Source: CAJXSN01 sp947492235 (GTDB taxonomy: Bacteria > Pseudomonadota > Alphaproteobacteria > Sphingomonadales > Sphingomonadaceae). Taken from it: DNA of 64,000 nt. Each line of letters begins with the position of its first letter. The stretch's first letter is position 1. Of this stretch, positions 1 to 9,538 are shown piece after piece. The position numbers and the translations under genes are program-made. Below the pieces are notes generated by a model. That model was given only the letters and a program-made list of their open reading frames with translations, was not told where the DNA came from and did no database searches. Location of the stretch: positions 1,364,001 through 1,428,000 of the forward strand of contig NZ_CP170453.1 in the NCBI RefSeq assembly GCF_042492175.1, in the 5' to 3' direction.

Positions 1-1089
1 TTCGACCATCACGCCCACACCGTCGCAGCCAATCGCGCGGGGCATCAGTTCGAGCAGCCAGTCGGCATCGAGCAATTTCGACGAGTCCTTGGCAGCGGAC
101 GTCATCAGCCGGTTGGAAACGTGCCTTGCGGTATCTTCCTTGGCCGAGGCTTCTGCGCGAAGCCGGCTTTCCAGTTGCAGCGAGAATATCTGGCCGAATA
201 GCTCGGCAGCGCTGCGTGCTGCGAAGGAGGGTACGCGCGGGCTCGCATGGTGGCAGGCGATCAGGCCCCAGAATTTGCCATCGACAATGATCGACACGGA
301 CAGCGACGCCCGCACGCCCATATTGCGCAGATATTCCAGATGGACCGGCGACACTGCCCGGTACAGTGCCATGGAAAGGTCAAGCGGCTGCCCTTCGCCG
401 ACTTTCTCGACCGGGATAGGCTCTGCATGCGCATCGGCGATGATACGGAAAGTATTGCGCACATAGAGCTTGCGCGCCTGCTCGGGAATGTCGGTGGCAG
501 GGAAGTGCAGACCAAGGAAACTGTCCTGCCCGTCTGCCTTGGATTGGGCCACTACTTCGCCGCTGCCATCGGGGGCAAAGCGATACAGCATCACGCGGTC
601 GTAGCCGACCAGAGCGCGAAACTGACGCGCGCCTTCGTTGAGCAGAGTCTGCACCGATTTCGCATCTCCCAGCTTGCCCAGGACGCCGCGCGTGGCCGAC
701 GAGACTTCGGTCTGGTCTTCCTTCGCGGGCTCGCACTCGACGATCACGCTCTTGCCGGAAAAATGGACGGCCATGTCGTAAAGGCTGCCGTCTCCGAACA
801 GCGACAGGGCAAAAACCCGTTCGATGGAGTCATCGCCGCGCAGGTTGGCAATTTTGCTGCGTAGGGTAGCGAAGGCGTCCTCGCTGAACACGTCCGACAG
901 CGGTCTGCCCAGCAATGCGAGGGGGTCTTCGCCCAGAAAAGGCGCCGTGTTGGCGGCACGGGCAATCAGCCAGTCGGCACTCAGCGCGAGCAGGAAACCC
1001 AGCGGCTGGATACCGCCGGGAATATGGATCGGTTCGCGGTCGCAATTGGTCAGGCTCAGCGGTTGGTTGAGCGGCGTCAGATCATTCAT
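1..1089 (-). CDS. bphP: Bacteriophytochrome (biliverdin-binding photoreceptor), 3' end outside window
   Basis: Red/far-red photosensor that binds biliverdin; only the first 363 residues are visible because the frame runs off the left edge without a stop. Cys16, in the context NCDREPIHIPGGIQP, matches the N-terminal chromophore-attachment Cys and PAS start of bacteriophytochromes. HFPATDIPE at about residues 195-203 corresponds to the PASDIP motif of the GAF domain, with Asp200 as the expected chromophore-pocket Asp. The ATG overlaps the stop of the upstream heme oxygenase gene by four bases, which implies translational coupling and a supply of chromophore. The output module (usually PHY plus histidine kinase) lies outside the window, so kinase activity is not shown. 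Confidence 0.9.
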   Translation of the reverse strand, partial: MNDLTPLNQPLSLTNCDREPIHIPGGIQPLGFLLALSADWLIARAANTAPFLGEDPLALLGRPLSDVFSEDAFATLRSKIANLRGDDSIERVFALSLFGDGSLYDMAVHFSGKSVIVECEPAKEDQTEVSSATRGVLGKLGDAKSVQTLLNEGARQFRALVGYDRVMLYRFAPDGSGEVVAQSKADGQDSFLGLHFPATDIPEQARKLYVRNTFRIIADAHAEPIPVEKVGEGQPLDLSMALYRAVSPVHLEYLRNMGVRASLSVSIIVDGKFWGLIACHHASPRVPSFAARSAAELFGQIFSLQLESRLRAEASAKEDTARHVSNRLMTSAAKDSSKLLDADWLLELMPRAIGCDGVGVMVE

Positions 1090-1715
1090 CGGTTTTGGGG
1101 TTCCATTTGCCGAGCACTCTTCTGAAAAGCAGCAAAAGCATGGCGCGCGCCGCGCTCCGCCTGGGCTATCCAACTGGTGCGGCCATTAAGTTTCGAGGCG
1201 GCAAGCGCCTCATTGTCGAGCGCATCGCAAAAGCAGCGCCATGAACGGCCTGCTGATTTACCACGTGTAAGGTATGATCGGGGCAAGCCGGGTTCGATGC
1301 GCGCACCGAGAACCTGTCCGCCCAGCGCCGATCCCTCGATCACATATTGGGCGCCCCATGCCTCGGCGTTCGATAGGGGCTGCATGGCGCAGCGCTCGGA
1401 AGCGCGGGCCGCCTCGCCCAGGCCATTCAGATCGGCTCTGAGCAGCGGAGCCCGAGGCTGCCATTCAGACCACCCCTGACCGGCGACCGCCTTTTCCAGA
1501 CTATCCAGCGCGGCGAGATGGGCCCGCAGGAACGCAGTGTAATGATCGGCAAAGGTCAGATCGAAGCGCGAAAAAGCTTCTTCGGTCTCCAGATGGCAGT
1601 CGGCTGTGCGCTCCCGCATCGCAAATCGCGCTGATTTTTGGGTGCCCGCCGCTGGCCTTCTGTCGTGTTCGGCATCCAGAATTTTGTTTAGATTCAACGG
1701 AGCGATAGACCTCAT
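1086..1715 (-). CDS. bphO: Biliverdin-producing heme oxygenase (BphO-like)
   Basis: Opens heme to biliverdin, the chromophore of the adjacent bacteriophytochrome, in the cytoplasm. The protein has 209 residues, the usual size of bacterial heme oxygenases. The segment RERTADCHLETEEAF near residues 34-48 carries the expected proximal heme-ligand His, and a C-terminal CDALDNEALAA helix follows. Its stop overlaps the bphP start as ATGA, giving a bphO-bphP operon. The first about 30 residues are atypical and no clear Shine-Dalgarno precedes the chosen ATG, so the start could be internal (Met33) or at another codon. Family assignment rests on the His motif, length and neighbour rather than on an alignment. 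Confidence 0.75.
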   Translation of the reverse strand: MRSIAPLNLNKILDAEHDRRPAAGTQKSARFAMRERTADCHLETEEAFSRFDLTFADHYTAFLRAHLAALDSLEKAVAGQGWSEWQPRAPLLRADLNGLGEAARASERCAMQPLSNAEAWGAQYVIEGSALGGQVLGARIEPGLPRSYLTRGKSAGRSWRCFCDALDNEALAASKLNGRTSWIAQAERGARHAFAAFQKSARQMEPQNR

Positions 1716-1796
1716 TCAAGGGAAAAAGCCCTTTAATTGAGTGTGATAGCCAGATTGTACACCTACGTAAACAGGGTCAAATTTCTCGCACCCGCG

Positions 1797-1830
1797 AAAA
1801 AAGGCCCGGCAGGATCGCTCCCGCCGGGCC
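1797..1830 (-). terminator. Rho-independent terminator of groESL
   Basis: An 8-bp inverted repeat GGCCCGGC/GCCGGGCC (1803-1810 with 1823-1830) is followed on the minus strand by six T residues (1797-1802). It lies about 40 bp past the groL stop and is oriented to end the groESL transcript. Confidence 0.85.
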
Positions 1831-1869
1831 TGTCTTGTTGTGCATCCGGTTGGACAGGTAGTGAGTGGC

Positions 1870-3522
<1,653 letters not shown>

Positions 3523-3577
3523 GTTGGTTTCTCCTGAGAAATTCTAAAATTGGGAAAGGAAAGTCGGATGCGGGCTA

Positions 3578-3865
3578 TCAGCCCATCACACCCATGATGT
3601 CGCTTTCCTTCATGATCAGCAGGTCTTCGCCGTCGAGCTTGACCTCGGTGCCGGACCATTTGCCGAACAGGACGCGGTCGCCTGCTTTGACGTCGAGCGG
3701 GGTAACCGTGCCGTCTTCAGCTTTGGAACCGGTACCGACGGAGACGATTTCGCCTTCGCTCGGCTTTTCCTGTGCGCTGTCGGGAATGATGATGCCGCCG
3801 GCGGTCTTGGCGTCGGCTTCGATGCGACGTACCAGAACGCGGTCGTGCAGCGGACGAAATGCCAT
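3578..3865 (-). CDS. groS: Co-chaperonin GroES (10 kDa)
   Basis: Seven-subunit lid of the GroEL chamber. The 95 residues show MAFRPLHDRVLVRRIE at the start and the mobile loop region TAGGIIIPDSAQEKPSEG, both typical. It is the first gene of groESL. The CIRCE element sits 36 bp upstream of the ATG, so repression by HrcA is expected; hrcA itself is not in the window. Confidence 0.99.
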   Translation of the reverse strand: MAFRPLHDRVLVRRIEADAKTAGGIIIPDSAQEKPSEGEIVSVGTGSKAEDGTVTPLDVKAGDRVLFGKWSGTEVKLDGEDLLIMKESDIMGVMG

Positions 3866-3901
3866 AATATGACCTCTTGAATTAGAGTGAAAGAATAAGC
3901 G

Positions 3902-3928
3902 TTGGCACTCTTGGTTGGTGAGTGCCAG
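3902..3928 (-). promoter_or_regulatory. CIRCE operator (HrcA binding site) upstream of groESL
   Basis: TTGGCACTC, nine bases, then GAGTGCCAG form the inverted repeat with the fixed 9-bp spacer of CIRCE (family consensus TTAGCACTC-N9-GAGTGCTAA). It lies 36 bp before the groS start. A TTGACT hexamer further upstream on the minus strand (about 3958-3963) is a possible -35 box. Confidence 0.92.
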
Positions 3929-3977
3929 CAGCGCGCAAATGGTGATGCGCGGTCAGGGAGTCAACGGCTGTCTGGCG

Positions 3978-4004
3978 AAAAAAGTTGCGCCGGGGCGGGG
4001 CGCA
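3978..4004 (-). terminator. Rho-independent terminator after the MATE gene
   Basis: A stem TGCGCC/GGCGCA (3986-3991 with 3999-4004), with a GC-rich loop, is followed on the minus strand by AC and six T (3978-3983). It isolates groESL from read-through of the MATE gene. Confidence 0.75.
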
Positions 4005-4025
4005 TTCGCTGGCCTGTGCCTGCGG

Positions 4026-5486
4026 TCAGCCAGCCTGCACCGGCTGCGCGTCCCGCCCGGTCAATTCCAGCCTTTCGCGCATCAGCCAGCGGCCGGTCAG
4101 CAGCAAAGTGGCAAAGGTCAGCCCGACGGCAAACCCGATCCAGATGCCCGTACCCTCCAGCGGGGTGTAAAAGCCGAGATAATAGGACGTGCCAAAGCCC
4201 GGCACCCAATAGCTGAAAATCGCCATCCACATCGGCACGCGCGTATCCTGCAGGCCGCGCAATGCCCCGGCGGCCACCACTTGCAGCCCGTCGACCAGCT
4301 GGAACAGGGCCGCGATCACGATATATTGCAGCGCGAAGGCGGTCATTGCGGCATTCGCGGACTTCGACGTGTCGATATAGAGGCCGAGAATGGCTTCGGG
4401 CATCAACACCATCAGCGACGCAGTGAACGCCATGAAGGCGACTGCCATCAATAGCGCCACAGCGCCCGCGCGCTTGATCGCTTCGTGGTCGCGGGCTCCA
4501 TAGAAATAGCCCACCCGGATCGTTGCCGCCTGGCTGACGCCGAACGGAACCTGAAAAGCAAAGGCCGCGATCTGCAGCGCTATGGTGTGGCCGGCCAGCT
4601 CCGAATCTCCGATCAGCCCCATCAGCAGAGCCGCACCGCCAAATAATCCTGCCTCGGCAATGGTGGTGAAGAACACTGGCGTGCCCAGCACGACCAGCTC
4701 GCGCAGCCGGTCCCATTCGGGGCGCCAGAACCGGCCCCAGATGACATAGCGGCGGAGCCTGCGGTCGCTTTCAATGGCGACGCAATAGGCCAGCAGAATG
4801 AAGATCGACGTGAAGATCGTCGCGATGGCCGAGCCCTCCAGCCCGAGCGCGGGTGCCCCTAAATTGCCGAACACCAGCGCATAATTGCCCAGCGCATTCA
4901 CGCCGATGGCCAGCGCGGTGATCGCGGTGGCGAAAATCGGGCGGCCGAGCGCGGAGACGAAATTGCGCAGCACGCTGGCCATCAGCAGCGGCACGGTCGA
5001 CCATAAAACAATGGCCATGTAATCGAAGGCGCGCGCCGCCAGATCCGGCCGCTGTCCCGCTGCAAGCAGGATCGCTTCGGTCTGGCTGAGCACCAGCATC
5101 ACCAGCGCTCCGCAGATAACGCTTAGCCACACGCCCATGCGCACGCTGCGGCGCACCTCGGCGATGGCGTAGCGCGACCGGCCAAGCTCGGCCGAGATCA
5201 GCGCAGCGACCATGCTGACCAGCGTGATCGTGCCCCACACCAGAATACTGAACAGCGATACCGCGAGACTGGAGGCCGCCAGTTCGAACTCGCCCAGGCG
5301 CGCGACGAAGAACACGTCGATGGCCCAGATTAGCATTTGCAACAAATTGGCGAGCGCCAGCGGCCAGCTCAGCCGGAAGGTCGCGATGAACTCGTCTCGC
5401 CAGCCGTTGGCGGGCATTTCCGGCAGCTCCGGCAGGGCGCCATCGCCGCTGGTGAGCGGGGGCAGGGAAGCGGGGGCGTCCGACAT
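4026..5486 (-). CDS. MATE family multidrug/metabolite efflux transporter
   Basis: Inner-membrane antiporter that exports cationic drugs or metabolites using a Na+ or H+ gradient. The protein has about 486 residues with roughly twelve hydrophobic helices and a two-fold repeated layout. Segments such as LANLLQMLIWAIDVFFVARLG and PFGVSQAATIRVGYFYGARD fit the NorM/DinF-like MATE fold. I chose the ATG at 5486 (MSDAPASLPP) over a TTG four codons upstream. It is a single-gene unit between groESL and a divergently transcribed small gene. The substrate cannot be deduced from sequence. Confidence 0.88.
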   Translation of the reverse strand: MSDAPASLPPLTSGDGALPELPEMPANGWRDEFIATFRLSWPLALANLLQMLIWAIDVFFVARLGEFELAASSLAVSLFSILVWGTITLVSMVAALISAELGRSRYAIAEVRRSVRMGVWLSVICGALVMLVLSQTEAILLAAGQRPDLAARAFDYMAIVLWSTVPLLMASVLRNFVSALGRPIFATAITALAIGVNALGNYALVFGNLGAPALGLEGSAIATIFTSIFILLAYCVAIESDRRLRRYVIWGRFWRPEWDRLRELVVLGTPVFFTTIAEAGLFGGAALLMGLIGDSELAGHTIALQIAAFAFQVPFGVSQAATIRVGYFYGARDHEAIKRAGAVALLMAVAFMAFTASLMVLMPEAILGLYIDTSKSANAAMTAFALQYIVIAALFQLVDGLQVVAAGALRGLQDTRVPMWMAIFSYWVPGFGTSYYLGFYTPLEGTGIWIGFAVGLTFATLLLTGRWLMRERLELTGRDAQPVQAG

Positions 5487-5697
5487 GAAGGCGCGCAACT
5501 AGGCCCGCAGTCGGGGCGGGGGCAAACCTTTTCCCACATCCTGCATGACAGCGCTGCCCAATCCGCCCGAACTCTTCAGCGTCACGCAGGCTGTTCAGCT
5601 TGGGTTGGCCCAGGCTGCCATACTGCGCTTGTGTTATTCAGGGGATGGCTGCACCGTCAGGGTGTCGCGTCTCTTTTTGATTTAGAAAGCCATCGCC

Positions 5698-6099
5698 ATG
5701 CGTTTGATCCTTCCCGTACTTTCCGCCGCACTTCTTTCTGCCGTCCCTGCTCAGGCCCAGGCACAGGCCGAGGACGAGGTGCTCGATTATCAGAGCGCGA
5801 TGCGGTGCAGCGCCGTGTACGCCTTCATGTCAGCGATGGGTGAGGACGAACAGGACGCGGAGACCATCGCCGCGATGGACGAATTCGGCCAGCGCTGGTT
5901 GATCATGGCCATGGAGCGCGACGGTGAAGACGGCACCCGCGCAATCGCGGAACTGGAGCCGGTAGCCGAGGCACTGGTGAGCAAGGTCGAGGAATTGGGC
6001 GAAGCCGAGGCAGAGGCCTTCCTGATCGATCACCTGACCCGCTGCGACACGCTGGAAGAAACCTATAGCGAAGAATTTTACGGCATCGATTTGGAGTAA
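5698..6099 (+). CDS. Small exported protein of unknown function
   Basis: A 133-residue protein with a clear Sec signal peptide (MRLILPVLSAALLSAVPAQAQA, cleavage expected near residues 20-24). The mature part is acidic and mostly helical, and contains only two Cys residues, in AMRCSAV and LTRCDTL, which could form a disulfide in the periplasm. I do not recognise a family. It is followed after 6 bp by the PagL-like gene and is probably co-transcribed with it, so an envelope role is plausible but unproven. Confidence 0.7.
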   Translation: MRLILPVLSAALLSAVPAQAQAQAEDEVLDYQSAMRCSAVYAFMSAMGEDEQDAETIAAMDEFGQRWLIMAMERDGEDGTRAIAELEPVAEALVSKVEELGEAEAEAFLIDHLTRCDTLEETYSEEFYGIDLE

Positions 6100-6105
6100 C
6101 CGGGT

Positions 6106-6669
6106 ATGACGGGTCGCACCGGCGCTACGGCGCTTTTCGGCATTGCGGGAACCGCAGCATTGGCGGCGCTGGCTTTACCGGCTCCGGCGCACGCACAGGA
6201 AGTCTATGGCGGGGTCTATGCCCACGCCGTGGACACGCCCTTCACTTTCGATACGGGCGAGGGCGGGGTCGATCTGCAGGCCGGATACCGCTTCGCCCCG
6301 ATTGAAAGCCTGTCTGCCATCGGATCGCCGGAGCCCTATGTCTTTGCCTCGGTCAATCTGGATGGCGACACCAATTTCGCGGGCGCCGGTATCGGCTGGA
6401 AAGCGGAAATCGGCACATTCTATCTCCGCCCCGGCGTAGGTCTGGTCATTCACGATGCGCCCGACCTGCGCGTCGATCCCGCCACGCGCATCCGCACCGA
6501 TCTGGGCAGCCGCATCCTGTTCGCGCCCGAGATTGCGATTGGCGCGCAGGTTTCAGAGCGGGTTTCTGTTGAGGCCAGCTGGGTCCATATCAGCAACGCG
6601 CAGATCTTCGACAGCGACCAGAACCCGGGGATCGATACGATCGGGGTGCGGGTGAATTTTGTGCTTTGA
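6106..6669 (+). CDS. pagL: Acyloxyacyl hydrolase / lipid A 3-O-deacylase (PagL-like)
   Basis: Outer-membrane beta-barrel enzyme that removes an acyl chain from lipid A and so tunes the LPS surface. The 187 residues begin with a signal peptide ending at AHA (about residue 30), and alternating hydrophobic strands and a C-terminal aromatic/hydrophobic end (NFVL) follow. The WVHISNAQ motif holds His161 and Ser163, matching the catalytic His-x-Ser-Asn of PagL. Where PagL has its third, acidic residue in a GIE context, this protein shows GID (Asp177), a conservative change. Family-level confidence is good; deacylation itself is inferred. Confidence 0.78.
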   Translation: MTGRTGATALFGIAGTAALAALALPAPAHAQEVYGGVYAHAVDTPFTFDTGEGGVDLQAGYRFAPIESLSAIGSPEPYVFASVNLDGDTNFAGAGIGWKAEIGTFYLRPGVGLVIHDAPDLRVDPATRIRTDLGSRILFAPEIAIGAQVSERVSVEASWVHISNAQIFDSDQNPGIDTIGVRVNFVL

Positions 6670-7448
6670 TGAGGACGGACAGCAGCATGCCGCAATCGTT
6701 ACCTGATGCTGGCAAGATCAATCCCTCCCATCCAATGTTCGAGCTCATAGAAGCTGCGTACGGCGTCTTCGACTGCAACACTCCTGCAGACCTAGACGTT
6801 TGCACGCAAAAGTGCTGCATGGAAGCGGAAGTTGCCGCTGATTTTTTCAAGCATCAAATCAGAGACTTGCCATTCGATTATCTCAGGCAATGGCATTCTG
6901 CTGCATATTCCAGTGAAGGCGTTGCGAAGGATATTTGGACCTATCTTTTGCCGCGTACTCTGGAGAGTTTGGCATCGGGAAAAGAGCCTAACTCACTCGG
7001 CCTTGAACTTAGTCTGCGCCGGTTTGACACAGGAAACCGAAGAGAATGGTCAGAAGCACAATGGTCGGCTCTGGACTCCTTCCAGCGTACTTTCTTAGCT
7101 GGCGGATTTATTGCTGAAAATGTGTGGGGCGATCATCAAAATTTGGATGACGTTTTATGCATGTTCCGACTGGGAGGTTGGACACTGGAGCCGCTTTTCG
7201 ATCAGATCATGTCGATGCCACTCGAGGGCATTGCCACGCGGCTGCACAGACATTGGTGCTGCGAGACTTTCGGATCAATCTGGCAATCGGCATTTTGGGA
7301 GAAGTCCGACAAACAAATTGTCCATCAATTCTACACCTCTACGACGCTTAGAGAGCGAATGGAATCTCTCGCTTTGTCGAGCGACCATCCACCTGTATTG
7401 ACCGATCGAGCTGCAGCGGTTTTCGACGTGATGGACACTGCTGGCTGA
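6669..7448 (+). CDS. Hypothetical protein, cysteine-rich N-terminal motif, low GC
   Basis: A 259-residue soluble protein of unknown function. The N-terminal part contains CTQKCC near residue 46, and further on come a DIWTYLLPRTLE segment and HWCC. This pattern resembles an uncharacterised bacterial family with a Cys-x-Cys-Cys cluster and a W..LPR motif, but I cannot name it. The ATG overlaps the preceding stop by one base, and a second ATG at 6687 is possible. Base composition is near 48% GC in sampled rows, clearly below the surrounding genes, which suggests acquisition by transfer. No signal peptide or membrane segment is visible. Confidence 0.65.
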   Translation: MRTDSSMPQSLPDAGKINPSHPMFELIEAAYGVFDCNTPADLDVCTQKCCMEAEVAADFFKHQIRDLPFDYLRQWHSAAYSSEGVAKDIWTYLLPRTLESLASGKEPNSLGLELSLRRFDTGNRREWSEAQWSALDSFQRTFLAGGFIAENVWGDHQNLDDVLCMFRLGGWTLEPLFDQIMSMPLEGIATRLHRHWCCETFGSIWQSAFWEKSDKQIVHQFYTSTTLRERMESLALSSDHPPVLTDRAAAVFDVMDTAG

Positions 7449-7490
7449 AAACTTGCAGGTGCTTTCGACTTAGGCGGCGCGGCTTGGCCC

Positions 7491-7526
7491 AAAGAAAAGG
7501 GGCGGCACCTTGCGGCACCACCCCTT
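7491..7526 (-). terminator. Rho-independent terminator of rplJL
   Basis: On the minus strand a long hairpin, AAGGGG paired with CCCCTT and continued by GG/CC pairs around a GCAA tetraloop, is followed by TTCTTT. It lies about 80 bp after the rplL stop and 42 bp after the convergent plus-strand gene. Confidence 0.8.
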
Positions 7527-7607
7527 CCTTTTGCGGGCGCTTCAAGACACCCACAAAACTTGAAACGAAGCTTACTTGAGCGAGCCCAAGCAACCTCGTG
7601 AACTCAA

Positions 7608-7985
7608 TTACTTGAGTTCAACAGTACCGCCGGCTGCTTCGATCTTGCCCTTGATCTCTTCGGCTTCTGCTTTCGCAACGCCTTCCTTGATCGGCTTCGG
7701 TGCGCCTTCGACGAGAGCCTTGGCTTCGCCCAGACCCAGACCGGTGATCGCACGGACTTCCTTGATGACCTGGATCTTCTTGCCACCGTCGCCGGTGAGA
7801 ACCACGTCGAATTCGTCCTTTTCTTCAGCAGCGGCTGCATCGCCACCACCAGCGGCCGGGCCTGCGACGGCGACGGCTGCTGCGGCGCTCACGCCCCACT
7901 CTTCTTCCAGTGCCTTGGCCAGCTCTGCAGCTTCCAGGACAGTCAGTTTGCTCAGTTCTTCAACCAGCTTGGCAATATCGGCCAT
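7608..7985 (-). CDS. rplL: 50S ribosomal protein L7/L12
   Basis: Stalk protein that recruits translation GTPases to the ribosome. The 125 residues show the N-terminal dimerisation domain (MADIAKLVEELSKLTVLEA), an Ala-rich hinge (AAAVAVAGPAAGGG) and the conserved C-terminal domain with LGLGEAKALVEGAPK. It follows rplJ by 86 bp and ends at a strong terminator. rpoB does not follow it, unlike in the usual rplJL-rpoBC string. Confidence 0.98.
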   Translation of the reverse strand: MADIAKLVEELSKLTVLEAAELAKALEEEWGVSAAAAVAVAGPAAGGGDAAAAEEKDEFDVVLTGDGGKKIQVIKEVRAITGLGLGEAKALVEGAPKPIKEGVAKAEAEEIKGKIEAAGGTVELK

Positions 7986-8071
7986 GTTGTATCACTCCAA
8001 AATAATCGGCGGGGCGCAGCGTCATGCTGCAATCGAACCCCATTGAATGTCTGCTATTCGCGTTGAACCGC

Positions 8072-8587
8072 TTATGCCGCTTCCTTGGCGCCATAGGCAC
8101 CGAAGACACGGGCAAGCTTGTTGGCGGGCGCGTTGACGACCTGGGCGATTTTCGTCGCCGGGGCGTTGACGAGACCGACAATCGTGCCACGCAGCTCGTC
8201 AAGGCTCGGCATCGAGGCGAGCGCCTTGATCCCTGCTTCGTCGAGCACCTGTCCGCCCATGCTGCCACCGACGATTTCGAGCTTGTCGTTCGTCTTGGCA
8301 AATTCGACGGCAGCCTTGGCGGCTGCGACCGGGTCTTCGGAATAACCGAGGGCGGTCGGCCCCGTCAGCATGTCTTCCATGCCGGCATACGGGGTGTCTT
8401 TCAGGGCGAGCTTGGCGAGGCGGTTCTTCGCAACCTTGTAGGATGCACCGGCTTCACGCATCTTCCCGCGCAGATCGGTGGATTGCTCCACCGTCAGGCC
8501 GAGATTGCGGGTCACGACGACCACACCAACCTCGTTGAAGATTGCATTGAGCTGGGCAACCGCATCGGCTTTTTGCGAACGATCCAT
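8072..8587 (-). CDS. rplJ: 50S ribosomal protein L10
   Basis: Base of the L7/L12 stalk and, in many bacteria, the autogenous regulator of its own operon. The 171 residues starting MDRSQKADAV match the family; the segment VARNLGLTVEQSTDLR-like and SYKVAKNRLAKLAL are typical. A longer start at 8611 is open, but AAGGAG lies six bases before the ATG at 8587, which decides the start. A leader of about 265 bases precedes it on the minus strand. Confidence 0.96.
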   Translation of the reverse strand: MDRSQKADAVAQLNAIFNEVGVVVVTRNLGLTVEQSTDLRGKMREAGASYKVAKNRLAKLALKDTPYAGMEDMLTGPTALGYSEDPVAAAKAAVEFAKTNDKLEIVGGSMGGQVLDEAGIKALASMPSLDELRGTIVGLVNAPATKIAQVVNAPANKLARVFGAYGAKEAA

Positions 8588-8593
8588 GCCATA

Positions 8594-8599
8594 CTCCTT
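8594..8599 (-). promoter_or_regulatory. Shine-Dalgarno site that sets the rplJ start
   Basis: AAGGAG on the minus strand is spaced six bases from the ATG at 8587. It lies within an eight-codon upstream in-frame extension, which is therefore unlikely to be translated. Confidence 0.85.
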
Positions 8600-8879
8600 C
8601 ACTATGGCCATCCGGGATGGCTCCCGAACGACCGGCTACGTTTGTCCAAGGCACAGCCTGAGCCGCGCCGAGGGCGAGTCCGCTTGTCGAAGGGAAGGAG
8701 GTGGTGCGAACTGGCACCGGAAGCGTGCGGCATGACACCGCGCGCGAAAATCTCTTTTCCCATCTCGGCTGGAAATTAAGAAGGGCGAATATCCCTCACC
8801 AACTGTCTCGGACGGATGACCTTCACGCCGAGGCGCATTGGTCGATGCGGGCCACTAAGGAATTGGGCCGCTGAGTCAA
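8600..8879 (-). promoter_or_regulatory. rplJ promoter and long 5' leader (possible L10 leader)
   Basis: This is the gap of about 300 bases before rplJ; I see no gene in it. On the minus strand TTGACT (8874-8879) and TAGTGG (8852-8857) are spaced 16 bases apart, giving a weak promoter candidate. The resulting leader would be about 250 bases long and contains GC-rich hairpin-forming stretches, for example GGGAGCCATCCC. Such a position and length fit an L10(L12)4-binding autoregulatory leader, but I did not fold it. A block resembling a dispersed repeat (CTTCGACAAGCGGACTCGCC on the minus strand) lies in the middle. Confidence 0.4.
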
Positions 8880-8887
8880 GCGCTATG

Positions 8888-9538
8888 TCAAGCTTTGGAA
8901 GGTCGTATCAGGGCCACACCCAGCCAGATAAACCAGACGATCTGCCCCAGACCGAAGATCGAAGTGAGTTCTTCCGATAGCGGCCAAGCCGTCGCCAGCC
9001 CGACTAGTCCCAGTGCAATGCCAAGCCATGCGAGAGGCCGCGAGAATGTGCCCGTCTTCAGCGCTATGATGCTGACGAGGATCGACCATGCGCCGCCGAC
9101 GAACTCGATTCCTCCGCCAAGGCCGTTCTGGACCGTGCCGACCGCCGCCCAGATGGTGGCCGCGCTCTCGGCGTCGTCCGCTGCAATCTGCATCACGGAT
9201 TGTATCCCGGTGATGCTGACCATGCCGCTGGCAAGCAGCAGCGTGGCCCACGCCAGACCAAAGCCTGCCGCGACCAAGCTGGCGCCGCGCATAGTGTCTC
9301 GCATCCTTTCATACAGAGCGCAGACCAGCACGATGAGCGCGGAGCCGCAAACCAGATAGAGCACTATCATCGCCAAGGTGAGCGCAGCCCAATTGTCGGT
9401 GGCGAAGGCCAGTCTGCCCGCCAAACCCTCATAGCCCGACGAATCAAGGACGAAGATAAACAGCGCGAACCCGAACAGATAGGTCGCGGCAATGGTGAGC
9501 GAGGCGAGGCCTCCGGCTTTTGCAAGTGTCAGGCGCAT
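8888..9538 (-). CDS. Multi-spanning membrane protein, unknown (DUF4386-like?)
   Basis: A 216-residue hydrophobic protein with about six membrane helices, for example TYLFGFALFIFVL, LAMIVLYLVCGSALIVLVCA and FGLGQIVWFIWLGVALI. The layout recalls DUF4386-type membrane proteins, but I am not certain. It is the last gene of a minus-strand operon: its ATG shares one base with the preceding stop (TAATG). Its association with an XRE regulator and DUF2975 protein suggests a stress- or state-regulated membrane function. No catalytic motif is visible. Confidence 0.7.
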   Translation of the reverse strand: MRLTLAKAGGLASLTIAATYLFGFALFIFVLDSSGYEGLAGRLAFATDNWAALTLAMIVLYLVCGSALIVLVCALYERMRDTMRGASLVAAGFGLAWATLLLASGMVSITGIQSVMQIAADDAESAATIWAAVGTVQNGLGGGIEFVGGAWSILVSIIALKTGTFSRPLAWLGIALGLVGLATAWPLSEELTSIFGLGQIVWFIWLGVALIRPSKA

